A stretch of DNA of 18,432 nucleotides, taken from NCBI GenBank assembly GCA_023818995.1, contig JAMWDA010000010.1, positions 1 to 18,432 on the forward strand. Direction: 5' to 3'. Below are positions 8,366 through 15,080 of this stretch, piece after piece (position 1 is the stretch's first letter; every line of letters starts with the position of its first letter). The notes under the pieces were generated by a model that saw only the letters and a program-made list of their open reading frames with translations, was not told the DNA's origin and ran no database searches. Both the position numbers and the translations under genes were made by a program. This DNA comes from Candidatus Omnitrophota bacterium. Lineage in GTDB: Bacteria; Omnitrophota; Gorgyraeia; Duberdicusellales; 4484-171.

Positions 8366-9112
8366 TTAGATTATCCCTTTTAAATATTCAAATGTGTTAG
8401 TTTTTATAGGCATAAAATAAATATTTTGGTTATTTTTATTTTTAATAAACTTTATAGCTTCTATAGCAAAGTTCCTGCTCCATTCTAAATTAGGAGAAAA
8501 ATCATCAGGAAATATAACGTTATTTTTTGTTTCCCAGTAATCTTTTGCCCATTGTGAGGTTACAGGAGATATTCCCCAGAAAACCTGCGTTTCTTTAAAC
8601 CAAGGAGTAAATATTTCAATTAATTTTATATCAAAAAATGGCTGAGTAAAAAAACCATTAACACCTATTTCTAATTTTTTTTGTAGATAGTCGTATTCTT
8701 TTTTTAAACTCTGTCTATAAGGGTCAAAGGCAGCATAAACTTTAATATTAGGTAGATATTTTTTAAATTTTTTGATTAGCTCAATTGATGGAGAATGATT
8801 ATTTATTCTATTGGATTCGTTAGGATTATCTCCAGAAACCACAAGAACTTCTTTAATATTATACTTTTCAAGATAGTTCTTAAGATAAATAAATCTATCA
8901 TCACTATTTATATCTATTGCCCGAATATGGGGAATAGTATCGGTAAAAAAATTCTTAGCTATTACACAACCCTCCCAACTTCTGATTTGATAACGAGTTA
9001 AATCCGGTATATTTATAACAGTAACTGAGAGAAAATTATCTTTTATTATTTTTAATTCTTCTATTAAATAATCTTTACTACGAGGAACCAGTTCTATAGA
9101 TATTCTTGCCAT
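8366..9112 (-). CDS. metF: Methylenetetrahydrofolate reductase (MetF-like)
   Basis: This is probably the flavoenzyme that reduces 5,10-methylene- to 5-methyl-tetrahydrofolate in one-carbon metabolism and methionine synthesis. Conserved positions of the MetF fold can be matched: Glu7 in ISIELVP (Glu28 of E. coli MetF), Asp95 in VVSGDNP (Asp120) and Gln157 in GFFTQPFFD (Gln183). NIPDLTR, AAFDPYRQS and WGISPVTSQ also fit. At 248 residues it is shorter than E. coli MetF (296). The call is for the fold and likely reaction; a related folate-binding enzyme is possible. No metE/metH or other folate gene is nearby. The upstream region (9113 on) holds transposon remnants, so its promoter may lie in that debris. 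Confidence 0.75.
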   Translation of the reverse strand: MARISIELVPRSKDYLIEELKIIKDNFLSVTVINIPDLTRYQIRSWEGCVIAKNFFTDTIPHIRAIDINSDDRFIYLKNYLEKYNIKEVLVVSGDNPNESNRINNHSPSIELIKKFKKYLPNIKVYAAFDPYRQSLKKEYDYLQKKLEIGVNGFFTQPFFDIKLIEIFTPWFKETQVFWGISPVTSQWAKDYWETKNNVIFPDDFSPNLEWSRNFAIEAIKFIKNKNNQNIYFMPIKTNTFEYLKGII

Positions 9113-9173
9113 AATATAAAACTTATATCACAAAGAGTAACCTTTTACAATATTAAGTTTTTATTTGTTAATG

Positions 9174-9362
9174 CAAGATAAAAATGTCACCTTTTAAAAG
9201 AAAATCTTCTAAAGAGCACTCTCTTTGGTTTTTAACGGTTTGTATCTTCCTGTATGTTAATTTTCTTTCCTTATAAACACTGGATACCTTACCATTACAC
9301 CCGTCATTACACCCGAGGGGTGTAATATTTCTACTTTGCAAAAAGGTGACATTATTATATTG
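9174..9362. repeat. 22-nt near-perfect inverted repeat flanking 145 bp
   Basis: The 22 bases at 9174-9195 and those at 9341-9362 are inverted copies of each other with 20 of 22 positions matching. The inner 13 (9183-9195, AATGTCACCTTTT, and 9341-9353, AAAAGGTGACATT) are perfect. The right copy runs straight into the transposase remnant, so these are probably insertion-sequence ends: either the two termini of a small 189-bp non-autonomous (MITE-like) element, or the right end of one lost element facing the left end of the next. No target-site duplication is obvious. The left copy lies just upstream of the metF-like gene and could contribute promoter sequence. Confidence 0.6.
9293..9326. repeat. 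Direct repeat CATTACACCC plus 9-bp palindrome
   Basis: CATTACACCC occurs at 9293-9302 and again at 9305-9314. The second copy continues into a perfect hairpin: ATTACACCC (9306-9314), loop GAG, then GGGTGTAAT (9318-9326). There is thus one half-site alone and one full palindrome, an arrangement that could be an operator or a folded DNA/RNA site. It is not followed by a T-run, so it is a poor intrinsic terminator. It sits in the 145 bp enclosed by the inverted repeat. Confidence 0.55.
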
Positions 9363-9780
9363 CGGTTACACAGCGCTATCAAATAGTAATGTATGCTCAA
9401 GAACACAGCTAAAACCCGCTGCCAGACTCTATGCCATGACTCCTAACACGGTGCGTAAATGGGAAGACCGATTCAAACAAGGCAATACGAGGCTTGGGAT
9501 GATTTATCCCCACGCCCCAAACATTCACCGCCTGCTGTCCCAATGATACTGTAGAGCATATTGTAAAACTTAAGGCAAAATACAAACGCCTAGGCGCTGA
9601 GCAAATCAAGATACTTGAAGATGTGGTATTCAGTTTTTAGGTTTTGCTTTTGAACCCTCACTTACCCACGCAACATTATTTGCTGAATATGTAAATGAAC
9701 ACCTTAAAAAATATAATCTTTTATTACCACGAGTAGAACTCGATGCCTTACTTAATAAAAAACTCGGCTTATTTGACTAA
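9358..9780 (+). pseudogene. IS481-like transposase remnant, frameshifted and deleted
   Basis: Pieces of a helix-turn-helix/integrase-type transposase can be joined only by changing frame several times. In order they are LRLHSAIK, IVMYAQEHS, then KPAARLYAMTPNTVRKW with EDRFKQG, then YEAWDDLSPRPKHSPPAVP, DTVEHIVKLKAKYKRLGAEQ followed by IKILEDVV, and finally FEPSLTHATLFAEYVNEHLKKYN and LLLPRVELDALLNKKLGLFD to the stop at 9778-9780. The DDE core between the LGAEQ and ATLFAEYV segments is almost wholly missing. An open stretch at 9346-9546 covers part of the second helix-turn-helix but drops into a wrong frame after FKQG and is not a gene. The fragment uses more GC-rich codons (CGC, GCC, CTG) than its neighbours, consistent with transfer from elsewhere. 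Family assignment is by motif pattern. Confidence 0.65.
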
Positions 9781-9842
9781 AAGGGGTATGATCTCTCTTC
9801 CGTCCACTATATTAATTGTAAATTTAATTAAGGGAGGGTGGA

Positions 9843-10496
9843 TTAATTATCTTTGTAGCCGTAGTCACCGATAAGAGGAACAAATACACAACCACAGATA
9901 ACTTCTTTTCTCATTTCTTTTTGTGATAGCTTATCTATAATGGTTAAGTTCTGGCTGAATCTTTCTCCTAAAGGAATAACCATTCTCCCTCCGATTTTTA
10001 ACTGTTCAAACAAAGGTTGAGGCACTCTATTCCCAGCAGCAGTTACAATAATCTTATCGTAAGGAGAAAATTCTAACCAACCTAAAGTTCCATCACCAAC
10101 TTTTAAATTTACTCTATACCTCAAATAATCCAACACTTCTTTTGCTCTCTCAGATAAATCTGATAACCTCTCTACACTATAGACTCTAGCACCTAACTCT
10201 GCCAATATAGCACTCTGATAACCGCTACCTGTACCAATCTCTAAAACTTTATCATTTTCTTTTATTTTTAAAGCTTGGGTCATCAAAGCCACAATATAAG
10301 GTTGTGATATGGTTTGTTCCAATCCGATAGGCACAGGAGAATCATCGTAAGCATAAGCTCGTTTATCTTGGGGAACAAACAACTCACGGGGAATTTTACT
10401 AAAAGCATAAAGTAGATGTTCATCGTTTATACCTCTCCTCTTAAGTTGTCTTGCAACCATCTGTTCTCTTAAGAATTTGAAATCTAAATCACTCAT
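9843..10496 (-). CDS. pcm: Protein-L-isoaspartate O-methyltransferase
   Basis: This SAM-dependent enzyme methylates isoaspartyl residues in damaged proteins to start their repair. The SAM-binding motif I is at 84-94 (VLEIGTGSGYQ). The family-specific QTISQPYIVA is at 61-70, and PRELFVP and YAYDDSPVPIG precede it as expected. Motif II/III-type segments (YDKIIVTAAG, LKIGGRMVIPLG) follow. At 217 residues it is a standard Pcm length. It is the last gene of the minus-strand operon, and its ATG lies within the end of the glycosyltransferase gene (8-base overlap) with no clear Shine-Dalgarno, so translation is probably coupled. Confidence 0.92.
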   Translation of the reverse strand: MSDLDFKFLREQMVARQLKRRGINDEHLLYAFSKIPRELFVPQDKRAYAYDDSPVPIGLEQTISQPYIVALMTQALKIKENDKVLEIGTGSGYQSAILAELGARVYSVERLSDLSERAKEVLDYLRYRVNLKVGDGTLGWLEFSPYDKIIVTAAGNRVPQPLFEQLKIGGRMVIPLGERFSQNLTIIDKLSQKEMRKEVICGCVFVPLIGDYGYKDN

Positions 10497-11154
10497 AGAT
10501 TAATTTAAAAATAAATCTTATAAAACGCAAAGTGTCTATGAGAGGATCAATCTTACTGCGATGATTCTTAAAATAAATACTCTTTATAGGTATGGATTTT
10601 ATAGGAAAACCCTTCCTTGCCGCTTTAATAAGTAGCTCTGATTCTATCTCAAATTTGTTAGATTCTGTATCAATTACTTCCAATACGTTTCTCCTTATTA
10701 ATCTAAACCCACATTGAGTATCAGGGATATTCTGTCTTACAATTTTAGAAATGAACCAGGACATTAATCTATTTGTCCAAACTCTAATTAACGGCATACC
10801 TGCAGGATTATACATCCTATTACCGACCACAAAATACTCACCATTTTTAGCTTCTTCTATAAACTTATAAATATCGGCTGGGTCGTGTTGATTATCCGCA
10901 TCCATGGTAATGACGTAATCAAAATCTTCGTTCTCAATAAGAAACTGTTTAGCTTGCTTCAAAGAAATTCCCTTACCTCTATTCCTCTCGTTCCTTATAA
11001 CTTTATCAGCTAAATTAAGGGCTATAGAGTAAGTATTATCTTTTGAACCATCGTCAACAACAAGTACAGAAAGATTATACTTTTTAATTTCCATAAGGAG
11101 TCTACCTAAACTTTCACATTCATTATAGGCAGGAATTATTAACCAAATCCTCAT
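10489..11154 (-). CDS. Family 2 glycosyltransferase (DPM1/GtrB-like)
   Basis: The GT-A fold is shown by WLIIPAYNE (4-12), the nucleotide-binding VVDDGSKDNT (32-41) and the metal-binding DAD at 85-87 (MDADNQHDP). PDTQCGFRLI (144-153) is typical of enzymes that transfer sugars to polyprenyl phosphate, as in dolichol-phosphate mannose synthase. At 221 residues it has only the catalytic domain and no C-terminal membrane helices, so it would act at the inner face of the cytoplasmic membrane on a lipid acceptor. The donor sugar and acceptor cannot be deduced. It follows the acyltransferase by 26 bases and overlaps pcm. Confidence 0.85.
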   Translation of the reverse strand: MRIWLIIPAYNECESLGRLLMEIKKYNLSVLVVDDGSKDNTYSIALNLADKVIRNERNRGKGISLKQAKQFLIENEDFDYVITMDADNQHDPADIYKFIEEAKNGEYFVVGNRMYNPAGMPLIRVWTNRLMSWFISKIVRQNIPDTQCGFRLIRRNVLEVIDTESNKFEIESELLIKAARKGFPIKSIPIKSIYFKNHRSKIDPLIDTLRFIRFIFKLIYE

Positions 11155-11180
11155 TACCTAAAACAGAAAACAAAATTAAT

Positions 11181-12044
11181 TTAAAGCCAGTATTTAGCAA
11201 ACATATACCATTGGTCAGGATATAATTTTATATATTTTTCTAAAACCTTAGAATACTCAACAATAACCTCTTCCATAGTTTTCTCTCTATCTGGTAGGTT
11301 AGGATATATAGTAGGTTCAATGATAAGTCGATAAAAATACTTTTTCTCCCTTACAAAAAAAGCAGGCAGTATCGGTGCTCCTGTTTTTGTAGAAAAATAT
11401 GCTGGCCCTTTGGGTAACATCGCTTCCTTCCCACATATGTGGACTCTCTCACCTTTAGCGGAAGTAAAATCTCTATCTCCTAAGAATGCCACCATGTGTC
11501 CTTCTTTAAGGATTTGAATACATTTCTTAACTACTACACCTGTAGGTATAACTTTAAGATTATACAAAAGCCTCTTACGATTAAAAAATTCATCTATCCT
11601 CTTATCCTTATGAGGTAAAGCAACACCATATATATCAAAACCCAAATCGTATCCTAAATAAGCAATTAGTGCTCCCCCTAACTCGTAATTACCCAAATGT
11701 GCAGTAAGGATAATTGCTCCTTTCTTAGCAAACACTACTTCGTTTAAGTAATCCAAGCCCTCTATCTTAATAAATTTTTTAACAAAATGTCCATCTATCC
11801 TTTGGAGTCTAAAAAAATCAACTAAATAGTAACTAAAATTTCTTATAATCTCCTTAGTATAAACTTTAACCTTTCTTTCATCTTTAACGATAGGTAATAA
11901 ATTGTATCTAACTATCTCTCTATCTACTTTAGCAAAACAATATCTTAAAATAGAAAGTAAAGAAGCAATAGTATAGGCAAGAGAGCGAGGGCAATTAGAA
12001 GCGAAAAATTGTGCAACACAGTATAACCAATATCTTTCCTTCAT
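11181..12044 (-). CDS. LpxL/HtrB-like lipid acyltransferase
   Basis: The protein belongs to the lysophospholipid/lipid A acyltransferase family: HX4E catalytic motif H116-E121 (HLGNYE), then VAFLGDRDFT and KEAMLPKGPAYFS, which match the conserved substrate-binding region of LpxL-type enzymes, and a C-terminal PDQWYMFAKYW. In E. coli such enzymes add secondary acyl chains to lipid A. In other bacteria relatives acylate mannosyl-lipids, so the substrate here is uncertain. Next to an MGDG-synthase-like transferase, it could acylate a glycolipid instead (inference). Length of 287 residues fits. Its start overlaps the upstream glycosyltransferase by four bases (ATGA). Confidence 0.82.
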   Translation of the reverse strand: MKERYWLYCVAQFFASNCPRSLAYTIASLLSILRYCFAKVDREIVRYNLLPIVKDERKVKVYTKEIIRNFSYYLVDFFRLQRIDGHFVKKFIKIEGLDYLNEVVFAKKGAIILTAHLGNYELGGALIAYLGYDLGFDIYGVALPHKDKRIDEFFNRKRLLYNLKVIPTGVVVKKCIQILKEGHMVAFLGDRDFTSAKGERVHICGKEAMLPKGPAYFSTKTGAPILPAFFVREKKYFYRLIIEPTIYPNLPDREKTMEEVIVEYSKVLEKYIKLYPDQWYMFAKYWL

Positions 12045-13153
12045 TGCGTTTTCAAAATATACTCGGCTATCCTTAGGGAAGAATCTTTTATAGAAACCGC
12101 TTTTGCTCTTTCTCTTAAAGCATACAACTCATTCTTATGAGTAAGTAATCCTCTAACTAAAAAAGGCACCTCTTCAACAGTATCTGCTTTAATAACAGCT
12201 TTTTTCTCTTGTAAATAATCTACATTTCGTTCTTCCTGACCAGGTAAAGGATTAATAACGATAATACCCAAACCTTTACATAAAGCTTCAGATATAGTTA
12301 TTCCTCCTGCTTTAGTTATAATTATATCCGCAAAATCCATTAGTTTATTTACAAAATTTACATACCCATAGTAGAAGAGAGGAACTTTAAATAACTTCTC
12401 TCTTCTCTTAAACCAATTGAATAAACTACTGTTTCTACCACAAACTACTATTAACTGCAAAGGCACATCCAATCTATCCAATTCCCAAACGATCTCCCTT
12501 ATAGGACCCAAACCAAATCCTCCTCCCATAATAAGAACTGCTGGTAGATTAAGAGAAAAACCGAAATTTTCGGCAATTCCCTCTTTACTATAGGAATTTA
12601 AAAATTTTAAAGATATGGGTATACCAAAAATTTTCACCTTATTTTCTTCTACTCCCCTTAAACATAAACTAATTTGTGCTTCTTTACAGGCTACGATATA
12701 AGTATCTATTTTAGGATGTAGCCAGAAACCATGAGGGTAATAATCGGTTAATATGGCAAATAAACGAAAACCTAAACCATAATGACTTTTAACTTCTCCT
12801 GCTAAACCACAAGGAAAAGCCTGAGTAGCTACTATAGAGTGAGGTTTAAAATCAATAATGAGTTTATAAAGCCTCCTAAACTTCACTCTATGAACTAAGT
12901 TTTTAAGGGGAGTTAATAATTTTATAACACTATTTTTATCGTATAACTCTGCCCATATATAGGGTAAATGTTTTATAATCAAATTGTATATAAAACCCAC
13001 TACTTTCTCAGCTAAAGGGTAGAAATAACTCATTCCATTTATATTTATAACCTCTACTTCTTTATCCAAATACCTTATTGCCTCTTCTATATTTTGGCTC
13101 GCTTGCTTATGACCACCAAAATCAGATATATGAAATATAAGAATACGTTTCAT
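12041..13153 (-). CDS. MGDG-synthase/MurG-like glycosyltransferase
   Basis: This is a GT-B glycosyltransferase with the layout of monogalactosyldiacylglycerol synthases. The N-terminal FHISDFGGHKQASQNIEEAI is the membrane-lipid acceptor motif (normally GxGHxxAA). The linker region GGGFGLGPI (about 210-218) and VVCGRN precede the donor-site motif KAGGITISEALCKG with NPLPGQEERN, which binds the UDP-sugar. It would transfer a sugar from a nucleotide donor to diacylglycerol or a similar lipid on the cytoplasmic face of the membrane. Donor and acceptor are not determined by the sequence. Length is 370 residues. It overlaps both neighbours by four bases, which places it firmly in the operon with the HD-GYP protein. 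Confidence 0.83.
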   Translation of the reverse strand: MKRILIFHISDFGGHKQASQNIEEAIRYLDKEVEVININGMSYFYPLAEKVVGFIYNLIIKHLPYIWAELYDKNSVIKLLTPLKNLVHRVKFRRLYKLIIDFKPHSIVATQAFPCGLAGEVKSHYGLGFRLFAILTDYYPHGFWLHPKIDTYIVACKEAQISLCLRGVEENKVKIFGIPISLKFLNSYSKEGIAENFGFSLNLPAVLIMGGGFGLGPIREIVWELDRLDVPLQLIVVCGRNSSLFNWFKRREKLFKVPLFYYGYVNFVNKLMDFADIIITKAGGITISEALCKGLGIIVINPLPGQEERNVDYLQEKKAVIKADTVEEVPFLVRGLLTHKNELYALRERAKAVSIKDSSLRIAEYILKTQ

Positions 13154-14316
13154 CTATTTTCTTTAAATATTTCTATAAAAATATCCACAATATAGGGATT
13201 AAACTGTTTACCACTATTCTTTTTAATCTCCTCTAATGCCTTATCTATAGTTAAAGCCTTCCTATAAGGCCTATCTGTAGTCATAGCATCAAAAGCATCA
13301 GCTACAGATATAATGGAAGCAATAAGAGGTATTTTGTCTCCTTTTAATCTAAAAGGATACCCCTTCCCATCCCAACGTTCATGATGATATTTAACTCCTC
13401 CAATAACATCTTCAAATTCTCTGATATGGTCAAGTATTCCCACACCTACCAAAGGATGTCTAAATATATACTCTCTATCTTCTTTGTTTAAGGGAGTTTT
13501 TTTATTAAGCACCTTTTCAGGAACACCAATTTTACCTATATCGTGTAAGAGAGCAGCGATACGTAATTTCTCTTTGAAATCTTCTTTTTCTTCCATAGAT
13601 GCGTCTTGAAGAAAATGTTCAGCTATGCTAAGAGCATAATCAACCACTCTTTCCGTATGTCCCGAGGTGTATTTATCCTTAGCTTCTATAGCTGTAGCTA
13701 AGGCTGAAACTGTATTTAGAAACAACTTCTTATTATTCTCTAACTGCTTATTAACATCCTCAAACAGCCAGGCGTTTTGGATAGCCATTGCCACATCAGA
13801 AGCTAATACTGCTAGAAAACCTAATTCTTCAGAACATAGTTTACTCCCATCTTTTTTCTTACCTAAAAAAAGCACAGCGATTAAATTGTTCCTAAAAAAA
13901 ACCGGTATACAAGCTTTAGCTTGATATAAGTTGAGTTCTTCTCGCAAAGAATTAAAAAAGTCTATTTTTGAAGTATATTCTTTCTTTCTTGCGTAATTTA
14001 ACCAAGAAGATAATTTCTCATAAAGGAGGAATTGTTGACCATAATTCTTAAAAGATGGGTCTATAAAATAACGTATAAGAGGATTATCTCGTTTGATTTT
14101 AGCAAATCCTTCGGGAACTTTTATACCCTTTTCTCCCTTAGAATTTGTAACTACATATTCTTGTTTATCCTTATCGTAAAGAAATATTCCTGCATGATTA
14201 ACCCTCATATTCCTCATAATCGTCCTTAAGATAAGACGTATGAGGGTATCTACCCGACGGATAAGAATCATCTGCCGAGCAGCTACTTCTAAATCTTTCC
14301 TGTAATCTTTCTTCAC
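13150..14316 (-). CDS. GAF-HD-GYP c-di-GMP phosphodiesterase
   Basis: HD-GYP domains hydrolyse cyclic di-GMP. Here the N-terminal part (about 20-185) looks like a GAF sensor domain (HAGIFLYDKDKQEYVV, ACIPVFFRNNLIAVLFLG), a helix (186-205) links it on, and the C-terminal half carries the HD-GYP signature: H220, HD pair H258/D259 (LLHDIGKIGVP), HP at 287-288, HH at 311-312, GYP at 319-321 (WDGKGYP), and the ISVADAFDAMTTDRPYR motif (336-351). All expected metal ligands appear present, so the enzyme is probably active. No transmembrane segment is evident. Receiver-HD-GYP fusions (RpfG type) are common; here the receiver is a separate gene overlapping by four bases, so the two products probably work together. 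A c-di-GMP-I riboswitch lies in the divergent region upstream of the pair. Confidence 0.93.
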   Translation of the reverse strand: MKKDYRKDLEVAARQMILIRRVDTLIRLILRTIMRNMRVNHAGIFLYDKDKQEYVVTNSKGEKGIKVPEGFAKIKRDNPLIRYFIDPSFKNYGQQFLLYEKLSSWLNYARKKEYTSKIDFFNSLREELNLYQAKACIPVFFRNNLIAVLFLGKKKDGSKLCSEELGFLAVLASDVAMAIQNAWLFEDVNKQLENNKKLFLNTVSALATAIEAKDKYTSGHTERVVDYALSIAEHFLQDASMEEKEDFKEKLRIAALLHDIGKIGVPEKVLNKKTPLNKEDREYIFRHPLVGVGILDHIREFEDVIGGVKYHHERWDGKGYPFRLKGDKIPLIASIISVADAFDAMTTDRPYRKALTIDKALEEIKKNSGKQFNPYIVDIFIEIFKENR

Positions 14317-14675
14317 CTCAAAATGTACTTATCTATCTTTTCTTTAAGTTCTCTTAGATCTAAAGGCTTAGTTATGTAATCAATTGCACCTAACTTTTTT
14401 GTCTTCTCGTACAATTCTTTTTCTCCTCTTCCGGTAATAAAGATAACTTTAACCGACGGGTCTGTTTTCTTGAGTTCCTTTAAAACACTTAAACCATCTA
14501 TACCTTCCATTTGAATATCTAAAAAAATAAAACCTATCCTTTCTTTACTATATAAAGCTATAGCTTCTTCTCCTGATGTGGTTTTTATACTGGGTATTTT
14601 AAAACGGCGTAAAAAATTCTCTAAAAAATTTACTATCTCTTCCTCATCATCAACTAAAAGGACGGGTTTCACCAT
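14313..14675 (-). CDS. Single-domain response regulator (CheY-like)
   Basis: This is a stand-alone receiver domain: acidic pair D9/D10 (LLVDDEE), phospho-acceptor D53 (FIFLDIQM), T81 and K103 (YITKPLDL) are all in place, so it should accept phosphate from a histidine kinase. At 120 residues it has no output domain. It overlaps the HD-GYP gene by four bases and is the first gene of the operon, which suggests that its phosphorylation state controls the HD-GYP enzyme by protein contact, replacing the fused RpfG arrangement (inference). No histidine kinase gene is in the window. Confidence 0.93.
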   Translation of the reverse strand: MVKPVLLVDDEEEIVNFLENFLRRFKIPSIKTTSGEEAIALYSKERIGFIFLDIQMEGIDGLSVLKELKKTDPSVKVIFITGRGEKELYEKTKKLGAIDYITKPLDLRELKEKIDKYILR

Positions 14676-14864
14676 AAAATCATTTACACTATTTTTTCAT
14701 TAAGTTTATATATTATACTATAAAAATTAAAATTGAGGTTAAAATTTTTAAATGTTTATAAATAAAATTATTAAATTAAATAATTGTTTTTGTGATAAAA
14801 ATTTTCACTTTCTAACCTTGTATTTTTTAAAAAAATATGCTATCTATTTATAGGAGAGTGAAAA
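14676..14864. other. Divergent promoter region, weak signals
   Basis: This AT-rich stretch must hold the promoters for the receiver/HD-GYP operon (minus strand) and for the riboswitch transcript (plus strand). A perfect TATAAT on the minus strand (complement of 14712-14717) is well placed for the operon, but no good -35 accompanies it. On the plus strand TTGTAT at 14818-14823 is a poor -35 with no good -10 partner at the usual spacing. Neither promoter is convincing by eye. No gene is visible here. Confidence 0.4.
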
Positions 14865-14967
14865 TTTAGTCACTGATAAAGGCAAACCAGGGGTAACCTT
14901 GGGACGCAAAGCTACCTGTCATAGGAAAGTAAAAAACCTATGAAAGAGGGGCTGCCAAAGGACTAAA
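14865..14967 (+). ncRNA. Cyclic di-GMP-I (GEMM-I) riboswitch aptamer
   Basis: The conserved GEMM-I core is present: GGCAAACC (14881-14888), GGGACGCAAAGC (14901-14912) and a 3' GGGGCTGCCAAAGGA segment. The first helix is six pairs, 14887-14892 with 14897-14902, including one G-U, capped by the GNRA-type loop GTAA (14893-14896) that docks in this class. The second arm ends in a perfect six-pair stem, CATAGG (14920-14925) with CCTATG (14937-14942). The base stem is TTTAGTC (14865-14871) with GACTAAA (14961-14967). The first G of GGCAAACC aligns with the residue that is G in c-di-GMP sensors and A in the cGAMP variant, so c-di-GMP is the likelier ligand, although that alignment was made from memory. 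It controls the secreted-protein gene at 15081. Confidence 0.88.
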
Positions 14968-14974
14968 AATATCA

Positions 14975-15013
14975 ATAACCCTAAGGTGCGTTTGCCCTTA
15001 GGGTTATTTGTTA
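14975..15013 (+). terminator. First hairpin of the riboswitch expression platform
   Basis: ATAACCCTAAG (14975-14985) and CTTAGGGTTAT (14997-15007) form an 11-pair perfect stem with an 11-nt loop (14986-14996), followed by a moderately T-rich tail (TTGTTA). The loop contains GTTTGCC (14990-14996), which is complementary to GGCAAAC in the aptamer core (14881-14887). This could let hairpin and aptamer exclude each other. The weak tail makes it a less certain terminator than the hairpin that follows. Confidence 0.7.
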
Positions 15014-15017
15014 TAGT

Positions 15018-15064
15018 CCCTTCGGGTAATTAATATAGGTTTGCCTGAAGGGTTTTTTATTTTA
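15018..15064 (+). terminator. Second riboswitch hairpin, intrinsic terminator
   Basis: An 11-pair stem (15018-15028 with 15042-15052, including two G-U pairs, base CCCTTC/GAAGGG) is followed directly by TTTTTTATTTTA (15053-15064). This is a textbook intrinsic terminator lying between the aptamer and the ribosome binding site at 15066. GGTTTGCCT (15038-15046), spanning its loop and upper 3' arm, is perfectly complementary to nine bases of the aptamer (14880-14888). That gives a plausible antiterminator pairing and suggests ligand binding turns expression off (inference). Confidence 0.82.
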
Positions 15065-15080
15065 TAGGGAGGTAATTAAA

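Larger units (their letters stand above)
9113..9842. other. Gene-poor gap between metF-like and pcm genes
   Basis: No intact gene is visible in these 730 bases. From left to right there is an AT-rich stretch that must include the metF-like promoter (minus strand), the inverted repeat, the CATTACACCC palindrome, the transposase remnant to 9780, and about 60 unassigned bases up to the pcm stop codon. I saw no convincing intrinsic terminator for the minus-strand operon that ends at 9843. Confidence 0.7.

Noticed and set aside
9293..9326. Small CRISPR array
   Set aside because: Only two 10-base direct copies, two bases apart, with no spacers and no cas genes in the window.
9306..9326. Intrinsic terminator for the pcm operon
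   Set aside because: The hairpin is good but is over 500 bases past the pcm stop, and neither strand has a T-run after it.
9346..9546. A 66-residue open frame as a real gene
   Set aside because: It covers part of a transposase helix-turn-helix and then runs into a wrong frame; neighbouring frames continue the same protein, so it is debris.
13667..14229. Plus-strand open frames inside the HD-GYP gene
   Set aside because: They are antisense shadows of a protein whose catalytic motifs are all conserved on the minus strand, and they have no recognisable features.
14865..14967. cGAMP-sensing (GEMM-Ib) version of the riboswitch
   Set aside because: The residue that decides ligand preference appears to be G (first G of GGCAAACC), as in c-di-GMP sensors. 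The alignment is by eye, so this is a preference, not proof.
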